From: Mxb001 sp049431945 | GTDB taxonomy: Bacteria; Actinomycetota; Actinomycetes; S36-B12 | Reading direction: 5' to 3' | DNA: 8,061 nucleotides | Assembly: GCA_049431945.1 (NCBI GenBank) | Contig: JBMTDJ010000083.1 | Span: 1-8,061 of the forward strand | Shown: positions 1 to 6,656 of the stretch, piece by piece | How the letters are laid out: each line of letters starts with the position of its first letter | How positions within the stretch are numbered: the first letter of the stretch is position 1 | Position numbers and translations under genes: made by a program | Notes under the pieces: model-generated | What the model saw: only the letters and a program-made list of their open reading frames with translations | What the model was told of the DNA's origin: nothing | Database searches by the model: none

Positions 1-41
1 CTGTGGAGGAACTACAGCACTGTGACTACTAGATGTAGGGG
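1..41 (-). promoter_or_regulatory. Putative tandem NrdR boxes (second cut by window edge)
   Basis: Read on the minus strand, 41-26 is CCCCTACATCTAGTAG, which matches the known NrdR consensus ACACWATATATWGTGT at about 10 of 16 positions and contains the inverted repeat CTAC-N5-GTAG. After a 16-bp gap, 9-1 (CCTCCACAG) resembles the first half of the same site and is truncated by the window edge. A 32-bp centre-to-centre distance is three helical turns, the usual spacing of paired NrdR boxes. The site lies directly downstream of a -10 hexamer at 48-43, where a repressor would block transcription. In many actinobacteria nrdR follows the LysM gene next to lexA, which fits. The assignment rests on pattern and context only; the regulated gene is off the window. 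Confidence 0.45.
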
Positions 42-42
42 A

Positions 43-71
43 ACCGTAGACCCTCGCTCGGACATCCGCAA
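43..71 (-). promoter_or_regulatory. Predicted leftward promoter for an off-window gene (nrdR/nrd type)
   Basis: On the minus strand a -35-like TTGCGG (71-66) is followed after exactly 17 nt by TACGGT (48-43), a TANNNT hexamer typical of actinobacterial housekeeping promoters. Transcription would start near 36-37 and run left out of the window. The start point falls inside the NrdR-box-like palindrome at 26-41. No open reading frame with a start and ribosome binding site lies between here and position 1, so the gene served must begin beyond the edge. Confidence 0.45.
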
Positions 72-152
72 GTCCCATTTTCGGCGTGTCGCAGTCGCCT
101 CCTGCGCCACACGAGGCTCAGGGGCACCGCCTGGTGGACGTGCCGGGCCACG

Positions 153-518
153 TCAGCGAGCGGGGACCTGCAGGACCTGTCCCGGGATCAGCCCGGACTG
201 GGTCAGACCGTTGGCCTGGCGGATCTCGGCAATGAGGGCACGCGGATCAGCTCCGGGGTCGAGGGCCGAGGCGATCCCCCACAGGGTGTCGCCAGGCTGG
301 ACGGTCACCGCCACGGTGGCCGGACCCTCCACCTGCGCCGTAGCCACGGCCCGCCAGGCTCCCGGCAGCAGCACCACGAGGAGCGCCATCCCGAGCACGA
401 CGAGGCGGCCCCGGCGGGTGATGCGCAGCGATGCGGGTGTCGAACCGGTCGCGGAGCGACGGTGCGCAGAGGAGCGCACGGGCATCCCCAGGGCGGGGGC
501 AACGAAGGTGGCAGCCAT
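153..518 (-). CDS. Membrane-anchored LysM protein, probable SOS-induced cell division/cell wall factor
   Basis: A 121-residue protein. Residues 1-35 are a basic, Ser/Arg-rich cytoplasmic tail, about 38-52 (LVVLGMALLVVLLPG) form a single hydrophobic anchor, and about 70-118 are a LysM peptidoglycan-binding domain (VTVQPGDTLWGIAS ... IRQANGL ... LIPGQVLQVP). It should sit in the membrane with the LysM outside. The ATG at 518 was chosen because AGGAGG (530-525) lies 6 nt upstream; the frame stays open to an ATG at 674, but that extension would run through the LexA boxes and has no ribosome binding site. Small LysM proteins divergent from lexA are known as Rv2719c (Mycobacterium), DivS (Corynebacterium) and YneA (Bacillus), which halt division during the SOS response. 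Sequence conservation among them is low, so the role is inferred from architecture, position and the LexA sites. No catalytic domain is visible. Confidence 0.85.
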   Translation of the reverse strand: MAATFVAPALGMPVRSSAHRRSATGSTPASLRITRRGRLVVLGMALLVVLLPGAWRAVATAQVEGPATVAVTVQPGDTLWGIASALDPGADPRALIAEIRQANGLTQSGLIPGQVLQVPAR

Positions 519-524
519 GGGGGC

Positions 525-530
525 CCTCCT
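525..530 (-). promoter_or_regulatory. Ribosome binding site of the LysM gene
   Basis: AGGAGG on the minus strand, 6 nt before the ATG at 518. It decides the start: the in-frame ATGs at 545 and 674 have no comparable site. Confidence 0.8.
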
Positions 531-556
531 CTGTTCAGCGGCCATCGGCCGGTCTA

Positions 557-572
557 TCGAACGCGTGTACGA
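557..572. promoter_or_regulatory. LexA box 1 (LysM promoter, over the start point)
   Basis: TCGAACgcgtGTACGA matches the actinobacterial/Gram-positive SOS consensus TCGAAC-N4-GTTCGA with one mismatch in twelve. It abuts box 2 with no gap and covers the predicted transcription start (about 569) of the LysM gene. Confidence 0.8.
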
Positions 573-588
573 TCGAACATATGTCCCA
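573..588. promoter_or_regulatory. LexA box 2, abutting box 1 (over the LysM -10)
   Basis: TCGAACatatGTCCCA has a perfect left half and a degenerate right half (two mismatches). It overlaps the predicted -10 of the LysM promoter (581-576). It is probably a weaker site that may be filled cooperatively with box 1; that is inference. Confidence 0.55.
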
Positions 589-605
589 TCGGCCCCATCT
601 GTCAC
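576..605 (-). promoter_or_regulatory. Predicted promoter of the LysM gene
   Basis: On the minus strand GTGACA (605-600) is followed after 18 nt by TATGTT (581-576). The predicted start near 569 gives a leader of about 50 nt that includes the AGGAGG site. The -10 lies in LexA box 2 and the start point in LexA box 1, so LexA binding would occlude RNA polymerase. Confidence 0.55.
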
Positions 606-624
606 GCGACACGCCGCACCCAAA

Positions 625-640
625 TCGAACAGGTGTTTGA
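625..640. promoter_or_regulatory. LexA box 3 (lexA promoter)
   Basis: TCGAACaggtGTTTGA, one mismatch in twelve from TCGAAC-N4-GTTCGA. It overlaps the -35 region of the predicted lexA promoter (637-642) and lies 52 bp from box 2, the expected arrangement for LexA autorepression. Confidence 0.8.
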
Positions 641-665
641 ATCCGGGGGGCGCGGTCGCTACGGT
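637..665 (+). promoter_or_regulatory. Predicted lexA promoter
   Basis: TTGAAT (637-642), 17 nt, then TACGGT (660-665), a TANNNT -10. The start would fall around 671-673, either just before the in-frame ATG at 673 or giving a leader of about 66 nt to the ATG at 739. The -35 overlaps LexA box 3. Confidence 0.45.
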
Positions 666-681
666 CGTGGCCATGGCTCGA

Positions 682-699
682 AGACTCCCAGGGGGGTCT
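682..699 (+). other. Small hairpin in the lexA leader
   Basis: AGACTCC (682-688) can pair with GGGGTCT (693-699), giving seven pairs including one G-U, with a 4-nt loop (CAGG). It lies between the predicted transcription start and the ribosome binding site. There is no U tract, so it is not a standard terminator. A role in translation is possible but unsupported. Confidence 0.2.
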
Positions 700-729
700 G
701 ACAGCCAGCCCGCACCGCCTCACGACCCC

Positions 730-735
730 GGAGGA
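730..735 (+). promoter_or_regulatory. Ribosome binding site for lexA start at 739
   Basis: GGAGGA with only 3 nt before the ATG at 739 (4 nt from the GGAGG core). The sequence is a strong match but the spacing is short. It supports 739 over the upstream in-frame ATG at 673, which has no such site but could be read from a near-leaderless transcript. Confidence 0.6.
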
Positions 736-738
736 CCC

Positions 739-1404
739 ATGGCCCGCAAGCAGCCCGATGCCGACTTCGCCGAGGGCCTCACCGCCCGCCAGCGCGACAT
801 CCTGGCCGTGATCCGCACCACCGTCGAGGAGCGCGGCTACCCGCCAAGCGTGCGCGAGATCGGTGAGGCGGTCGGCCTGACCTCCCCGTCCAGCGTTGCC
901 CACCAGTTGGGCGTCCTGGAGAAGAAGGGCCTGCTGCGCCGGGACGCCAATCGCCCGCGCGCCCTGGTCGTCGCCGACGAGACTGCCGAGGCCACCGCCG
1001 ACATCACCGGCATCGGCGACGCCACCCCTGCCGCCGCGTATGTCCCCGTGCTGGGTCGCATTGCCGCAGGCGGGCCGATCCTCGCCGAGGAAGCCGTCGA
1101 GACAATCTTCCCGTTGCCGCGCGAGATCGTCGGCGAGGGCGAGCTCTTCTTGCTCAAGGTCGTCGGCGACTCCATGGTCGACGCGGCGATCTGTGACGGC
1201 GACTGGGTTGTCGTGCGCCGCCAGCCCACCGCCGACAACGGAGAGATCGTGGCCGCCCTGCTCGACGACGAGGCGACCGTCAAGACCCTGCAGCGCAGGG
1301 AGGGACACACCTGGCTGCTCCCCCACAATCCCGCGTACTCCCCCATCGACGGCGATCACGCGACCATCCTGGGCAAGGTCGTCACCGTCATCCGTCGCGT
1401 CTGA
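739..1404 (+). CDS. lexA: LexA SOS repressor / self-cleaving protease
   Basis: A 221-residue repressor of the SOS regulon. Residues about 13-75 are the winged helix-turn-helix (LTARQRDIL ... GYPPSVREIGEAVGLTS). The cleavage region VLGRIAAGGP places the scissile bond at Ala110-Gly111. The S24 peptidase fold follows, with Ser145 in VVGDSMVDAAICDGDWV and Lys182 in ATVKTL as the catalytic dyad, all intact. Family knowledge: RecA-ssDNA filaments trigger autocleavage after DNA damage. LexA box 3 over its promoter indicates autoregulation, and the divergent LysM gene shares the control region. ATG 739 was chosen for GGAGGA and because homology begins soon after; an in-frame ATG at 673 would add 22 low-complexity residues. 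The 3' end overlaps the helicase gene by 17 bp on the other strand. Confidence 0.97.
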   Translation: MARKQPDADFAEGLTARQRDILAVIRTTVEERGYPPSVREIGEAVGLTSPSSVAHQLGVLEKKGLLRRDANRPRALVVADETAEATADITGIGDATPAAAYVPVLGRIAAGGPILAEEAVETIFPLPREIVGEGELFLLKVVGDSMVDAAICDGDWVVVRRQPTADNGEIVAALLDDEATVKTLQRREGHTWLLPHNPAYSPIDGDHATILGKVVTVIRRV

Positions 1405-3316
1405 GGACCTCGCTCTCCCAGGTCTCGCGCAGACGTCCGAGGGCCGCGAGCACGACCGCGCGATCATCGGTGAGCCACAGCGGCGGCATCGCCGCGAGCA
1501 ATGTCTTGCCGTACGACGCGGACGCCAGGCGGGGATCGAGCACCGCGACGACTCCTCGATCGCTGGCATCGCGGATGAGGCGTCCGGCGCCCTGGGCCAG
1601 CAGAAGTCCCGCGCGCGGCACCGACACCTCGCGGAAGCCCTCACGGCCGAGTGCCTCCTGCCGCGCCGACACGATCGGATCATCCGGCCGCGGGAAGGGA
1701 ATGCGGTCGATGACGACCAGCGAGCATGTCTCGCCGGGTACGTCGACGCCCTGCCACAGCGACATCGTGCCCACCAGGCTGGTCGCAGGTTCGGCCTCGA
1801 AGGCGCTCACTAGCGCGGCCGCCGGTTCGCCGCGTCGCTGCACCAGCACCGGCGTCGACAGCCGCACGCGCAGGTAGTCGCCCATTCGCTCCACGGCGCG
1901 CCACGACGAGCAGAGCACGAGGGTGCGTCCGCCCGCTGCGTCGATGAGGTCGCCCACCTCGTCGAGGGCCTCCTCCGGAATGCCCTCGCGGCCGGGCGGC
2001 GGCAGATGACGCGCGACGTAGAGGATCCCCTGCTGGGCGTAGTCAAAGGGGCTGCCGACGTCGAGCCCCTGCCACTCACCCGGCACTCCCATGCGGGCCG
2101 CGCACTCGTCGAAGTTCTCGCCGAGAGTCAGCGTGGCACTGGTGAGCGCCACCGGACGCTCGGCCATGAGCGAGGAGCCGAGGACCCCGGCGATCTCCAG
2201 CGGCGCGAGCTTGACCGTGCCGGACTCCACCCAGGTGACCTCCGCCGACGTCGCGGCGATCAGGCGCCCCGCCGCGTCGAAGATCTCCTCGAGGCCTCCA
2301 CGGGCACGCTGGCGCGCCGCAAGAGTGTCAAGGTCGTCGTCGGTGGGGATCTCGCTGATGCCCGCGCGGGCGACGTCACGGATCGAGGTAAGCGCCAGCA
2401 GCAGGTCGCGCGGTGCCTCGCGATAGCGCCCATCCTCACGGGACGCCTCCGTCAGGCGCTCGGCCGCGTCGGCGAGGTCGTCGGCGGTGGATGGTCGCAG
2501 GAACTTGCGTGCCCGCGACAGCGCCTGCTCCACCGAGCGCGCGGACAACTCCAGCGCGAGCGCCTGCGTCACGCGGTCGACGAGCTCGTGGGCCTCGTCG
2601 ACGATGACCGCATCGTGATCGGGGAGCACGGGAATGCCCTCGACGGCGTGGATCGCCAGCATCGCGTGATTGGTGACGACGATGTCGGCGGCCATGGCGA
2701 TCTCCCGGCGCTTGGCGGTGAAGCATTCGGCGCCGTACGCACAGCGCATCTCCCCCACGCACTCACGGCGTGAGACGGACATCCCCCGCCACACGCGCGG
2801 ATCGATCGGCTCGCCGAACTCATCGCGATCGCCCGTCTGGGTCTCCAGGGCCCACTCGCGGACAGCCACCGCCTGCTGGCCCAGGGCCGAGCGCGGGATG
2901 ATCGCGTCGCCGTCGTCCTCGGGCTCTTGGCGATGCAGGCGCTCGAGGCACACGTAGTTGTGCCGGCCCTTGAGTACGGCGTACGTGAGCGGACGCGGCA
3001 GCAGCGGCTCGAGGGCGGAGGCGACGACCGGCAGATCACGCTCGACGAGCTGGCGCTGCAAGGCAAGGGTCGCCGTCGCGACGACGACCGCATCACCCTT
3101 CACCGCGTGCAGCGCCGCGGGCACGAGATAGGCAAGGGACTTGCCGGTGCCCGTGCCGGCCTGCACGAGCAGGTGCTGGGGCGCGGAGCGGCCCGAGGCG
3201 AGCGACGCGGCCACTGCCTCGGCCATGGCCAGTTGGCCCGGTCTCGGTTCGCTGCCGAGTGCGGTTGCTGCGGCGGCGAGCGCCTCGGCAACCGACGGCA
3301 GGCTCGGTTCGCTCAC
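1388..3316 (-). CDS. dinG: DinG/XPD-type iron-sulphur superfamily 2 DNA helicase
   Basis: A 642-residue ATP-dependent DNA helicase of the DinG/YoaA/XPD group (5'-3' unwinding in characterised members). Walker A is AGTGTGKS (53-60), motif Ia VATATLALQRQL (79-90), the DEAH box VDEAHE (239-244), TNHAML 215-220, motif III LTSATLTLG (391-399) and motif VI QGAGRLIRD (575-583). Four cysteines between Walker A and DEAH (Cys123, Cys186, Cys192, Cys198) match the 4Fe-4S ligand set and are all present. No N-terminal exonuclease domain is fused, unlike Firmicutes DinG. The GTG start at 3316 overlaps the hflX stop as GTGA (3316-3313), implying translational coupling. No LexA box lies near its start, so despite ending against lexA it does not appear directly LexA-controlled. 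The symbol is by family; orthology to E. coli dinG versus yoaA is not resolved. Confidence 0.93.
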   Translation of the reverse strand: MSEPSLPSVAEALAAAATALGSEPRPGQLAMAEAVAASLASGRSAPQHLLVQAGTGTGKSLAYLVPAALHAVKGDAVVVATATLALQRQLVERDLPVVASALEPLLPRPLTYAVLKGRHNYVCLERLHRQEPEDDGDAIIPRSALGQQAVAVREWALETQTGDRDEFGEPIDPRVWRGMSVSRRECVGEMRCAYGAECFTAKRREIAMAADIVVTNHAMLAIHAVEGIPVLPDHDAVIVDEAHELVDRVTQALALELSARSVEQALSRARKFLRPSTADDLADAAERLTEASREDGRYREAPRDLLLALTSIRDVARAGISEIPTDDDLDTLAARQRARGGLEEIFDAAGRLIAATSAEVTWVESGTVKLAPLEIAGVLGSSLMAERPVALTSATLTLGENFDECAARMGVPGEWQGLDVGSPFDYAQQGILYVARHLPPPGREGIPEEALDEVGDLIDAAGGRTLVLCSSWRAVERMGDYLRVRLSTPVLVQRRGEPAAALVSAFEAEPATSLVGTMSLWQGVDVPGETCSLVVIDRIPFPRPDDPIVSARQEALGREGFREVSVPRAGLLLAQGAGRLIRDASDRGVVAVLDPRLASASYGKTLLAAMPPLWLTDDRAVVLAALGRLRETWESEVLRRDG

Positions 3317-4710
3317 TCGTCGTCCGGCGACGGCAGTCGCACGCCCATCCGTGCAGCCAGGTCAGGCCGCACGCGTGCGCGCAGGCGCGTGCCCTCGGGC
3401 AGGTGCTCCTCGGAGAGCACCTCACCGTCCGAGTGCGCGGCAGCGACGAGGTCACCGCGGTCATAAGGGACGACAACGTCGACCTCGATCTCCGGTCTCG
3501 GGAGGCGCTCGTCGAGACGGGCGAGCAGCTCGTCAATCCCCTCGCCGGTCTGGGCCGAGACGATGAGCGCGTCGGGCTCCTGCCGTCTCAGCGCAGCGAG
3601 TTGCAGTGGATTAGCGATATCCGCCTTGTTGATGACGACGAGCTCGGGCAGATCGCCTGCGCCGATGGAGCTCAGCACTTCCCGCACCGCGGAGAGCTGA
3701 TCCTCGGGGTGGGGATCAGAGCCATCGACGACGTGGACGACGAGATCGGCGTCGGTGACCTCCTCGAGTGTGGACCGGAATGCCTCGACGAGGTGATGCG
3801 GCAGGTGTCGCACGAAGCCCACCGTGTCGGCGACCGTGCAGTGGCGTCCGCTCGGCAGGTCCAGGCGCCGTACGGTCGGATCGAGGGTCGCGAAGAGCGC
3901 GTCCTCGACGAGCACCCCCGCGCCTGTGAGGCGATTGAGCAGGCTCGACTTGCCGGCATTGGTGTAGCCCGCGAGCGCGACGGCCGGAGTGCCCGCGCGC
4001 TCCCGTGACGTGCGCTGGGTACGGCGCACCCGCTCCATCTCCTTGAGCTGTCGGCGCAGCACCGTCATCTGGTCACGGATGCGGCGACGATCGGTCTCGA
4101 TCTTGGTTTCGCCCGGCCCGCGCGTGCCGACACCGCCGGTGGCTCCGCCGGCGCGGCCGCCCGCCTGGCGGCTGAGCGATTCACCCCAGCCGCGCAGCCG
4201 GGGCAGGAGGTACTGCATCTGGGCGAGCGAGACCTGGGCGCGACCGGCCTTGCTCCTCGCGTGCTGGGCGAAGATATCGAGGATCAGCCAGGTGCGGTCC
4301 ACGACCTTGACCTTGACCACATCCTCGAGATGCCGGAGCTGCCCTGGGCTGAGCTCGCCGTCGCAGATGACGGTGTCGGCTCCGGACGAGGTGACGAGGT
4401 CGCGCAACTCCCGGGCTTTGCCGGATCCGATGTAGGTCGCGGGATCGGGACGATCACGTCGCTGGATCACGCCGTCGAGCACGACGGCACCGGCGGTCTC
4501 CGCGAGGGCGGCCAACTCGCGAAGGCTGCGCTCGGCCTCGTCCGCCGTGCCATCGGTCCACACACCGACGAGGACGACCTGTTCCAGGCGCACCTGGCGG
4601 TACTCGACCTCGGTGACGTCCTCGAGCTCGGTCGACAGTCCGACGACCCGGCGCAGGGCCTGGCGATCTTCAAGGTCGAGCTCGCCGACGGCGGGATCGT
4701 CTAAGTCCAC
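3313..4710 (-). CDS. hflX: Ribosome-associated GTPase HflX
   Basis: A 465-residue HflX-family GTPase, which in studied bacteria binds 50S/70S ribosomes and splits stalled or hibernating ones. The N-terminal HflX domain spans about 20-240, with STELEDVTEVEYRQ, TYIGSGK (92-98), CDGELSPGQ (116-124) and the family-typical GTRGPGETKIETDRRRIR (195-212). A Gly/Ala-rich segment (183-196) precedes it, and a basic helical stretch (212-240) follows. The G domain has G1 GYTNAGKS (248-255), G2 TLDPTVRR (275-282), G3 DTVGF (295-299), G4 NKAD (361-364) and G5 SAQTG (385-389), all intact. The start is the least certain point: GTG 4710 overlaps the end of dapF by 10 nt and has no good Shine-Dalgarno. The frame stays open to 4896, but that part is Arg-rich shadow coding of dapF. 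Expression probably depends on coupling to dapF. Confidence 0.95.
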   Translation of the reverse strand: MDLDDPAVGELDLEDRQALRRVVGLSTELEDVTEVEYRQVRLEQVVLVGVWTDGTADEAERSLRELAALAETAGAVVLDGVIQRRDRPDPATYIGSGKARELRDLVTSSGADTVICDGELSPGQLRHLEDVVKVKVVDRTWLILDIFAQHARSKAGRAQVSLAQMQYLLPRLRGWGESLSRQAGGRAGGATGGVGTRGPGETKIETDRRRIRDQMTVLRRQLKEMERVRRTQRTSRERAGTPAVALAGYTNAGKSSLLNRLTGAGVLVEDALFATLDPTVRRLDLPSGRHCTVADTVGFVRHLPHHLVEAFRSTLEEVTDADLVVHVVDGSDPHPEDQLSAVREVLSSIGAGDLPELVVINKADIANPLQLAALRRQEPDALIVSAQTGEGIDELLARLDERLPRPEIEVDVVVPYDRGDLVAAAHSDGEVLSEEHLPEGTRLRARVRPDLAARMGVRLPSPDDE

Positions 4711-5537
4711 GAAGCGATCCAGTCGTCCTCGAGGACGCCGTCGGAGACGATGACGGCAGGGCCGATGAGCTCGAGTTGGCCGTTCGTCTCTCTCACGTGC
4801 AGCGTGCCGCCCGGTACGTCGACGCGGATGATGTCGTCGGCGACGCCATCGCGGCGCCGGGTCACCCAGGCGACGGCGCACGCGCCGGTGCCGCACGACA
4901 GGGTCTCGCCGACGCCGCGCTCGTGCACGCGCATGGAGACATGTCCGGGCGCGATCACCTCGACGAACTCGACGTTGACGCCCTCGGGGAACAGATGCTC
5001 CGGAGCGACCTCGGGGGCACGGTCGAGGGGGCCGGCCGCACCCAGCGAGGTGACGTAGACGACGGCGTGCGGGTTGGGCACGTGGACGCCGGTCGCGGGA
5101 TAGGAGCGATTGCCGACCATGACCGAGGCCACGGTGTCGACAGACGTGGCCTCTCCCATGCCCACGGCGTACTCCCCGTCGTCGAGGCGGCGCACGTGGA
5201 GGACCCCACCGCGCGTGGCGATGTCCATGCCCGAGGGGTCAGCGAGCCCTTCCTCGACGAGGAACCGCGCGAAAACGCGGATGCCGTTGCCGCACATCTC
5301 CGCGCTCGAGCCATCGGAATTGCGGTAGTCCATGAAGAACTCCGCCCCCGTCGCCGCGGGATCTTCGCAGGCCTCGCAGCGGACGACGCGCAGGACGCCG
5401 TCACCGCCGATGCCCATGCGCCGATCGCACAACGCGTCCACCATGGCCGGCGTCAGGTCGAGTTGTCCGTCGAGATCGGGGATGAGGACGAAGTCGTTCC
5501 CCGTCCCGTGTCCCTTGAGGACCCTCACACCAGCCAT
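4701..5537 (-). CDS. dapF: Diaminopimelate epimerase
   Basis: A 278-residue enzyme converting LL- to meso-diaminopimelate, the last step before lysine and a precursor of peptidoglycan stems; cytosolic and cofactor-independent. Both catalytic cysteines are present: Cys82 in SAEMCGNGIRVFARF and Cys215 in LSCGTGACA. Substrate-binding motifs GHGTGNDF (9-16), FMDYRNSDGS (68-77) and VPNPHAV (153-159) are intact, and the length is normal for the family. The ATG at 5537 follows the glycosyltransferase stop by 9 nt and has no Shine-Dalgarno. Instead, TAGGCT sits exactly 6 nt upstream, suggesting a leaderless transcript of its own besides read-through from the upstream gene. The stop overlaps the hflX start. 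Position next to miaA and hflX is shared with other actinobacteria, except that two genes intervene before miaA here. Confidence 0.97.
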   Translation of the reverse strand: MAGVRVLKGHGTGNDFVLIPDLDGQLDLTPAMVDALCDRRMGIGGDGVLRVVRCEACEDPAATGAEFFMDYRNSDGSSAEMCGNGIRVFARFLVEEGLADPSGMDIATRGGVLHVRRLDDGEYAVGMGEATSVDTVASVMVGNRSYPATGVHVPNPHAVVYVTSLGAAGPLDRAPEVAPEHLFPEGVNVEFVEVIAPGHVSMRVHERGVGETLSCGTGACAVAWVTRRRDGVADDIIRVDVPGGTLHVRETNGQLELIGPAVIVSDGVLEDDWIASWT

Positions 5538-5543
5538 GGGATC

Positions 5544-5549
5544 AGCCTA
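5544..5549 (-). promoter_or_regulatory. Predicted -10 of a leaderless dapF promoter
   Basis: TAGGCT on the minus strand, six nucleotides (GATCCC) before the ATG at 5537. TANNNT with this spacing puts the transcription start at or next to the A of ATG, the known arrangement of leaderless mRNAs in actinobacteria. Its first three bases are the TAG stop of the glycosyltransferase. No convincing -35 was found 17-18 nt upstream. Confidence 0.45.
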
Positions 5550-6650
5550 GGCGCCAGCGTCGGCGTAGAGCGCGCTCGCCCGAGCGCACACGTAATCCCA
5601 GGTCTGCTCGACCGGCGCGGAGACGTTGTGGGCGGCGAGGCGCTCTCCGAGCCCTGGGTCACGCGCGAGCAGGGCGATCGCCGAGGCGAGGGAGGCGTCG
5701 TCGACTGCCAGCAAGCCCTCGATGCCGTCGCGGATGAACTCCGCCGTGCCCGCCTGAGCGCGGGCGATGACCGGCAGTCCGGCTGCGCGCGCCTCCAGCG
5801 CGGCGATGCCGAAGGACTCCCTCACCGACGCCTGCACGAAGGCATCGCTGCGCGCGAACACCTCACGGATGCCCGAGCCGTCAAGCCGTCCGGTGAAGGT
5901 GACATCAATGGCCAGGCGCCGGGCGGTCCGCTCGACAAGTGCCCGCTGGGGGCCGTCGCCGATGATGGTCGCCTCGATGCGCTGTGACGGTCCGACGAGC
6001 ACCTGGGCACGCGCGATGGCCTTGAGCAGCGCCCCGATCCGCTTGCGCGGGGCCAGGCGCGAGACGGTGACCACGCGCAACGCCCCGTCCACCCGGGGCA
6101 CCGCAGCCTCGCGCTGCCAGGGCAGGGGGTCGAGAGCATTGGGAAGAACGGCCACATCGGTGGCCAGCGAGGAGCTCACGGCGGAGGCCGCCATGCCGCT
6201 CACCGCGCTCACCACGACATGGGGCCGCAGGAGAGCCGAGCGCACTGCGCGGTAGCCGTTGCGCGAGAGCGGTCCCCACACGCTGTGCACCGTGACCACG
6301 GTCGGCAGGTCAACTTGCGCCAGAGCACGCAGCGCGCCCCACGCGAAGGGCGATGTCGCGCCTAAGTGCACGTGTGCCACGTCGGCCGGCTCGGACTCCA
6401 GCAGCGCTCGCACCCCAGCCCGCGTCCGCGGATGCACCGGAAGGTCGGCGGGCAGACGAACGGCGAGGCGATCAACGGGCAGGCCGTCGACAACATCGCG
6501 TCCCGCGCGAACTGGACCATCTCCTGGAGTCGCCGTGATGATGCGCACGTCGTCGCCCCGTGCGGCCTGGGCGAGGGCCAGCCCGCGCACCTGGGTCTCG
6601 ATGCCTCCCGTGCGCGGCAGGTAGCAGTCCGAGACATGGGCGATGCGCAC
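5547..6650 (-). CDS. GT4-family glycosyltransferase, substrate unknown
   Basis: A 367-residue GT-B fold, retaining GT4-type glycosyltransferase. The N-terminal acceptor domain carries VSDCYLPRTGGIETQV (6-21, with the glycine loop GG at 15-16), VAHVHLG (91-97) and TVHSVWGPL (120-128). The C-terminal nucleotide-sugar domain has VSRLAPRKR (196-204, Arg198 and Lys203 expected to contact donor phosphates), IIGDGP (229-234) and the E-x7-E pattern E278-SFGIAAL-E286 followed by GLPVIA. No transmembrane segment is seen; it is probably cytosolic or membrane-peripheral. The GTG start at 6650 has no Shine-Dalgarno but has TAGCGT 6 nt upstream. It heads the packed cluster with dapF (9-nt gap) and is divergent from a PIG-L deacetylase. 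It is shorter than MshA (usually above 400 residues), so mycothiol synthesis is only one possibility; PimA-like or PIG-A-like lipid glycosylation are others. Confidence 0.88.
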   Translation of the reverse strand: MRIAHVSDCYLPRTGGIETQVRGLALAQAARGDDVRIITATPGDGPVRAGRDVVDGLPVDRLAVRLPADLPVHPRTRAGVRALLESEPADVAHVHLGATSPFAWGALRALAQVDLPTVVTVHSVWGPLSRNGYRAVRSALLRPHVVVSAVSGMAASAVSSSLATDVAVLPNALDPLPWQREAAVPRVDGALRVVTVSRLAPRKRIGALLKAIARAQVLVGPSQRIEATIIGDGPQRALVERTARRLAIDVTFTGRLDGSGIREVFARSDAFVQASVRESFGIAALEARAAGLPVIARAQAGTAEFIRDGIEGLLAVDDASLASAIALLARDPGLGERLAAHNVSAPVEQTWDYVCARASALYADAGA

Positions 6651-6656
6651 GCGATG

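Noticed and set aside
123..153. Short inverted repeats downstream of the LysM stop (GGCAC/GTGCC; ACGTG/CACGT), considered as a terminator
   Set aside because: Stems are only about five pairs, loops are 6-12 nt, there is no U tract, and one overlaps the stop codon. Such repeats are expected by chance in GC-rich DNA.
440..455. TCGAAC half-site inside the LysM gene, considered as a LexA box
   Set aside because: The partner half (CGCGGA after four bases) does not resemble GTTCGA, and the site lies within coding sequence.
22..738. Upstream extension of the lexA frame to an ATG at 22
   Set aside because: The frame happens to stay open, but it would pass through the LysM gene, the LexA boxes and the promoters. 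LexA homology begins only after 739.
535..1683. Long minus-strand open frame (382 codons) antisense to lexA
   Set aside because: It crosses the whole of lexA and the divergent promoter and gives an Arg/Asp/Gly-rich, low-complexity translation with no recognisable domain. Long antisense frames are expected in GC-rich coding DNA.
2006..2773. Plus-strand open frame (255 codons) antisense to the helicase gene
   Set aside because: It is a shadow of the helicase coding frame, with no ribosome binding site and no recognisable domain.
4711..4896. N-terminal extension of HflX by 62 residues to an ATG at 4896
   Set aside because: The extra residues are Arg-rich and read dapF out of frame. HflX homology starts after about 4660, and GTG 4710 fits normal gene packing.
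4776..5987. Long plus-strand open frame (403 codons) antisense to dapF and the glycosyltransferase
   Set aside because: It spans two well-supported genes on the other strand, and its composition (Arg, Gly, Asp, His, Val) is typical of a shadow frame with no motif.
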